A stretch of DNA of 8,035 nucleotides from Hyphomicrobium_A sp964622715 (lineage in GTDB: Bacteria; Pseudomonadota; Alphaproteobacteria; Rhizobiales; Hyphomicrobiaceae): NCBI GenBank assembly GCA_964622715.1, contig CAZURR010000102.1, positions 1 through 8,035 of the forward strand, written 5' to 3'. Position 1 is the stretch's first letter, and the number at the start of each line of letters is the position of its first letter. The notes beneath the pieces were generated by a model that searched no databases, was not told where the DNA came from, and saw only the letters and a list, made by a program, of their open reading frames with translations. Positions 6,485 to 8,035 of this stretch are shown piece by piece. The position numbers and the translations under genes were made by a program.

Positions 6485-6507
6485 CCGAAATATGGATTGA
6501 GGCAGCT

Positions 6508-6828
6508 ATGTATGGGAAAGTGGCGCAACGGCTCGCGGCGCTCTACGAGGTGGCGTTTGGCGGCAAGGAGCGCGGACGGTTCCGAATCTCGATGAAGCTC
6601 ATGCGCGAGATTACGGGACGCCGCCGGCTCTACGAGGACGATATTCGGGCCATCTGGCGCGAACTGTTGGAACTGGGATATGTGCTGATCGACATGGAGA
6701 CCTATTTCTGTGTGCTGCACCAGCGGACGTTGGCCAACTACCGGCGTGTCAATGGCGAACATCTGCACGATGGGTCCAGCGCAGCGACTGCGCATAGAGA
6801 TGCGCCACGCGAGGACGCGCTGCAGTGA
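6508..6828 (+). CDS. Unknown 106-residue protein, first gene of the rim operon
   Basis: I do not recognise a named family. The start is the ATG at 6508, with GAGG five bases upstream; an in-frame ATG at 6457 falls inside the palindromic promoter and is unlikely. Residues 1-82 look folded. A helix MYGKVAQRLAALYEVAF is followed by a basic stretch (KERGRFRISMKLMREITGRRR, 20-40), then helix EDDIRAIWRELLELGY (43-58) and a strand-turn-strand VLIDMETYFCVL (59-70). This helix-helix-wing order suggests a winged-helix DNA-binding protein, which is inference from pattern only. The last 25 residues are polar and probably disordered. The stop overlaps the rimB start by four bases (GTGA), so the two are translationally coupled. 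Its position matches that of rimA in the Pseudomonas rimABK operon, but I cannot show homology. Confidence 0.75.
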   Translation: MYGKVAQRLAALYEVAFGGKERGRFRISMKLMREITGRRRLYEDDIRAIWRELLELGYVLIDMETYFCVLHQRTLANYRRVNGEHLHDGSSAATAHRDAPREDALQ

Positions 6829-7304
6829 CGGCCACAACCGACCGAGAGCTGAAACTTGCGCCCCGCCAGCGACACAGAGCGGAGAAGCCTATCTTGGGAT
6901 GGCGGGAGTGGGTGACCTTTCCGGACTTTGGTGGCGTTCGTGTCAAGGCGAAAGTCGACACGGGTGCGAGGACCTCCGCGATTCACGCATGGAACGTTAA
7001 CGTCATAACAAAGAACGGGCAAAGCCTGGTCAACTTTGAGTTGCACCCCGTACAGGGAAATGAGGACACCGTTGTGCAATGTGTTGCCCCCCTTATTGCA
7101 CGACGATCCGTGAAGAGTTCGAGCGGAGAAACAGAGGAGCGACTGTTCGTCAGCGCGTCCATCTGCCTGGCCGGGCAAACATGGCCTATCGAATTATCTT
7201 TGACCAGACGAGACGAGATGGGCTTTCGCATGCTGCTGGGACGTCATGCCCTGTGCGGCAGGTATCTAGTCAATCCTGGGCGTTCCTTTCTCCTTGGAAA
7301 GTGA
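6825..7304 (+). CDS. rimB: RimB-type retropepsin-like protease (ATP-dependent zinc protease family)
   Basis: This is a 159-residue protein of the family annotated 'ATP-dependent zinc protease', now seen as a retropepsin-like aspartic peptidase fold. The family hallmarks are all present: GWREWVTFPDFGGVRVKAKV (25-44), the active-site motif DTGARTSAIHA (45-55) with Asp45, the MLLGRHAL strand (136-143) and the ending YLVNPGRSFLLGK (147-159). The start is a GTG at 6825 overlapping the previous stop; the first 22 residues are polar and variable. In Pseudomonas, RimB works with RimK in controlling glutamate tails on ribosomal protein S6, and the rimK gene 69 bases downstream supports that role here. 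The family name implies ATP and zinc use, but no ATP-binding motif is visible in this protein. It is probably cytoplasmic. Confidence 0.88.
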   Translation: MTATTDRELKLAPRQRHRAEKPILGWREWVTFPDFGGVRVKAKVDTGARTSAIHAWNVNVITKNGQSLVNFELHPVQGNEDTVVQCVAPLIARRSVKSSSGETEERLFVSASICLAGQTWPIELSLTRRDEMGFRMLLGRHALCGRYLVNPGRSFLLGK

Positions 7305-7373
7305 ACACCACTATTGGGAGCCTCCCGTGACACCTCAAGCCCGGCGGCTCCGAGCCGATGAAGGAAGTCCGAC
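7305..7373 (+). promoter_or_regulatory. rimB-rimK spacer with two small hairpins and RBS
   Basis: Two short perfect stems occur: GGGAG/CTCCC (7316-7326) and CGGCT/AGCCG (7345-7357). Neither is followed by a T run, so they are not terminators; they could tune rimK translation or mRNA stability. AAGGAAG (7361-7367) serves as the rimK ribosome binding site. No convincing separate promoter is seen, so co-transcription with rimB is the simplest reading. Confidence 0.35.
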
Positions 7374-8035
7374 ATGAAGATCGCGATGCTTTGCGTCAAC
7401 CCGAAGGTCTATTCGCACAAGCGGCTAGTTGAAGCGGCAGAGGCACGCGGTCATCAAATTGATCACATCCACACGCTGCGCGTGATCATCAACGTGACGT
7501 CCCACAAGCCCTCTGTCCACTACAATGGCGAGCGTCTGCACGGATATGATGCCGTGATCCCGCGCATCGGCGCTTCGGTCACGTTTTATGGACTGGCCGT
7601 TTTGCGTCAATTCGAGATGATGGGTGTTTACCCTCTGAATGAATCCGTTGCCATCGGCCGATCCCGCGACAAATTACGCTCCATGCAGCTCCTATCACGC
7701 CGTGGCATCGGCCTTCCTGTCACGTGCATTGCTCACGGTCCGAAGAAGGCGGCCGAAGTGGTCGAGGTTGCAGGCGGTGCGCCGTGTGTAATCAAGCTTC
7801 TCGAAGGTACGCAAGGCATTGGCGTTGTGTTGGCCGAGACCCCCAATTCAGCGAAATCAGTGATCGAGGCGTTTGGCGGAGCCAAAATCAATATTCTTGT
7901 CCAGGAGTTCATTAAAGAAGCCGGTGGCTCAGATATTCGGTGCTTCGTGATCGGAGACAAGGTCATCGCGGCCATGAAGCGCCAGGGCGCGGAAGGCGAC
8001 TTTCGGTCGAACCTGCATCGCGGTGGTACCGCAGA
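7374..8035 (+). CDS. rimK: RimK, ribosomal protein S6 glutamate ligase (3' end outside window)
   Basis: RimK is an ATP-grasp ligase that adds glutamate residues to the C-terminus of ribosomal protein S6. The window holds the first 220 codons plus two bases, of about 300 expected from E. coli RimK. The ATG at 7374 has AAGGAAG upstream and aligns with the E. coli start (MKIA). Conserved blocks are YDAVIPRIGASVTFYG (58-73), RQFEMMGVYPLNESVAIGRS (79-98), RDKLRSMQLL (98-107), the ATP-grasp segment APCVIKLLEGTQGIGVVLAE (136-155), ILVQEFIKEAGGSDIRC (174-190) and GDFRSNLHRGG (208-218). Lys100 and Lys141 sit at the usual nucleotide-contacting positions. No frameshift or lost key residue is seen. The ATP-grasp end, including late metal-binding residues, lies beyond the window. 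Confidence 0.95.
   Translation, partial: MKIAMLCVNPKVYSHKRLVEAAEARGHQIDHIHTLRVIINVTSHKPSVHYNGERLHGYDAVIPRIGASVTFYGLAVLRQFEMMGVYPLNESVAIGRSRDKLRSMQLLSRRGIGLPVTCIAHGPKKAAEVVEVAGGAPCVIKLLEGTQGIGVVLAETPNSAKSVIEAFGGAKINILVQEFIKEAGGSDIRCFVIGDKVIAAMKRQGAEGDFRSNLHRGGTA

Noticed and set aside
6419..6507. Magnesium riboswitch (M-box or mgtA-type leader) before mgtE
   Set aside because: The whole divergent gap is 89 bases and the likely mgtE leader is about 30, far too short for a known magnesium riboswitch.
1..8035. CRISPR array, insertion sequence, integrase, attachment site or toxin-antitoxin pair
   Set aside because: No regularly spaced repeats, transposase or integrase motifs, flanking target duplications or toxin-family sequences were seen on either strand.

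Overview
The window looks like chromosomal DNA of an alphaproteobacterium. The grounds are moderate GC content, a 455-residue MgtE with a GCSGNQ-type pore-domain signature, a ZntB-like transporter, and a RimB/RimK pair. The genus cannot be set from the sequence alone. There is no rRNA, tRNA, CRISPR array, transposase or phage gene. Most of the window reads as housekeeping and accessory chromosome rather than a mobile island.

Layout. Positions 1-690 hold no convincing gene, only a weak minus-strand ORF and a terminator-like hairpin (566-614). From 692 to 1508 are three very small minus-strand genes: a Lys/Ser-rich basic peptide of 36 residues (1508-1398), a secreted three-cysteine protein (1377-1120) and a secreted, strongly acidic peptide (898-692). 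The three-cysteine gene carries an in-frame TAG, after which the same frame runs on for 23 sensible, acidic codons to a TGA at 1048. This looks like a recent nonsense mutation or a sequencing error. Divergent from the group is a LysR-type regulator with an HdfR-like layout (1660-2529).

Next, on the plus strand, come a ZntB/CorA-family divalent-cation transporter (2594-3601) and, 10 bases later, an MscS-family mechanosensitive channel (3612-4994). A convergent MgtE magnesium transporter/channel (6418-5051) follows. These three membrane proteins suggest a neighbourhood concerned with divalent cations and osmotic balance.

Divergent from mgtE is a second plus-strand operon: a 106-residue unrecognised protein with a possible winged-helix layout (6508-6828), a RimB-type retropepsin-like 'ATP-dependent zinc protease' (6825-7304, overlapping it by four bases), and rimK, the ribosomal protein S6 glutamate ligase (from 7374, cut by the window end). 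The mgtE/rim intergenic region is only 89 bases and is centred on a 14-bp palindrome. That palindrome can be read as two mirror-image, overlapping sigma70-like promoters, so the magnesium gene and the ribosome-modification operon may share one control element.

The points most worth a second look are this palindromic divergent promoter, the unknown first gene of the rim operon, the in-frame stop, and the charge-extreme small proteins. No clearly new multi-gene system is evident.
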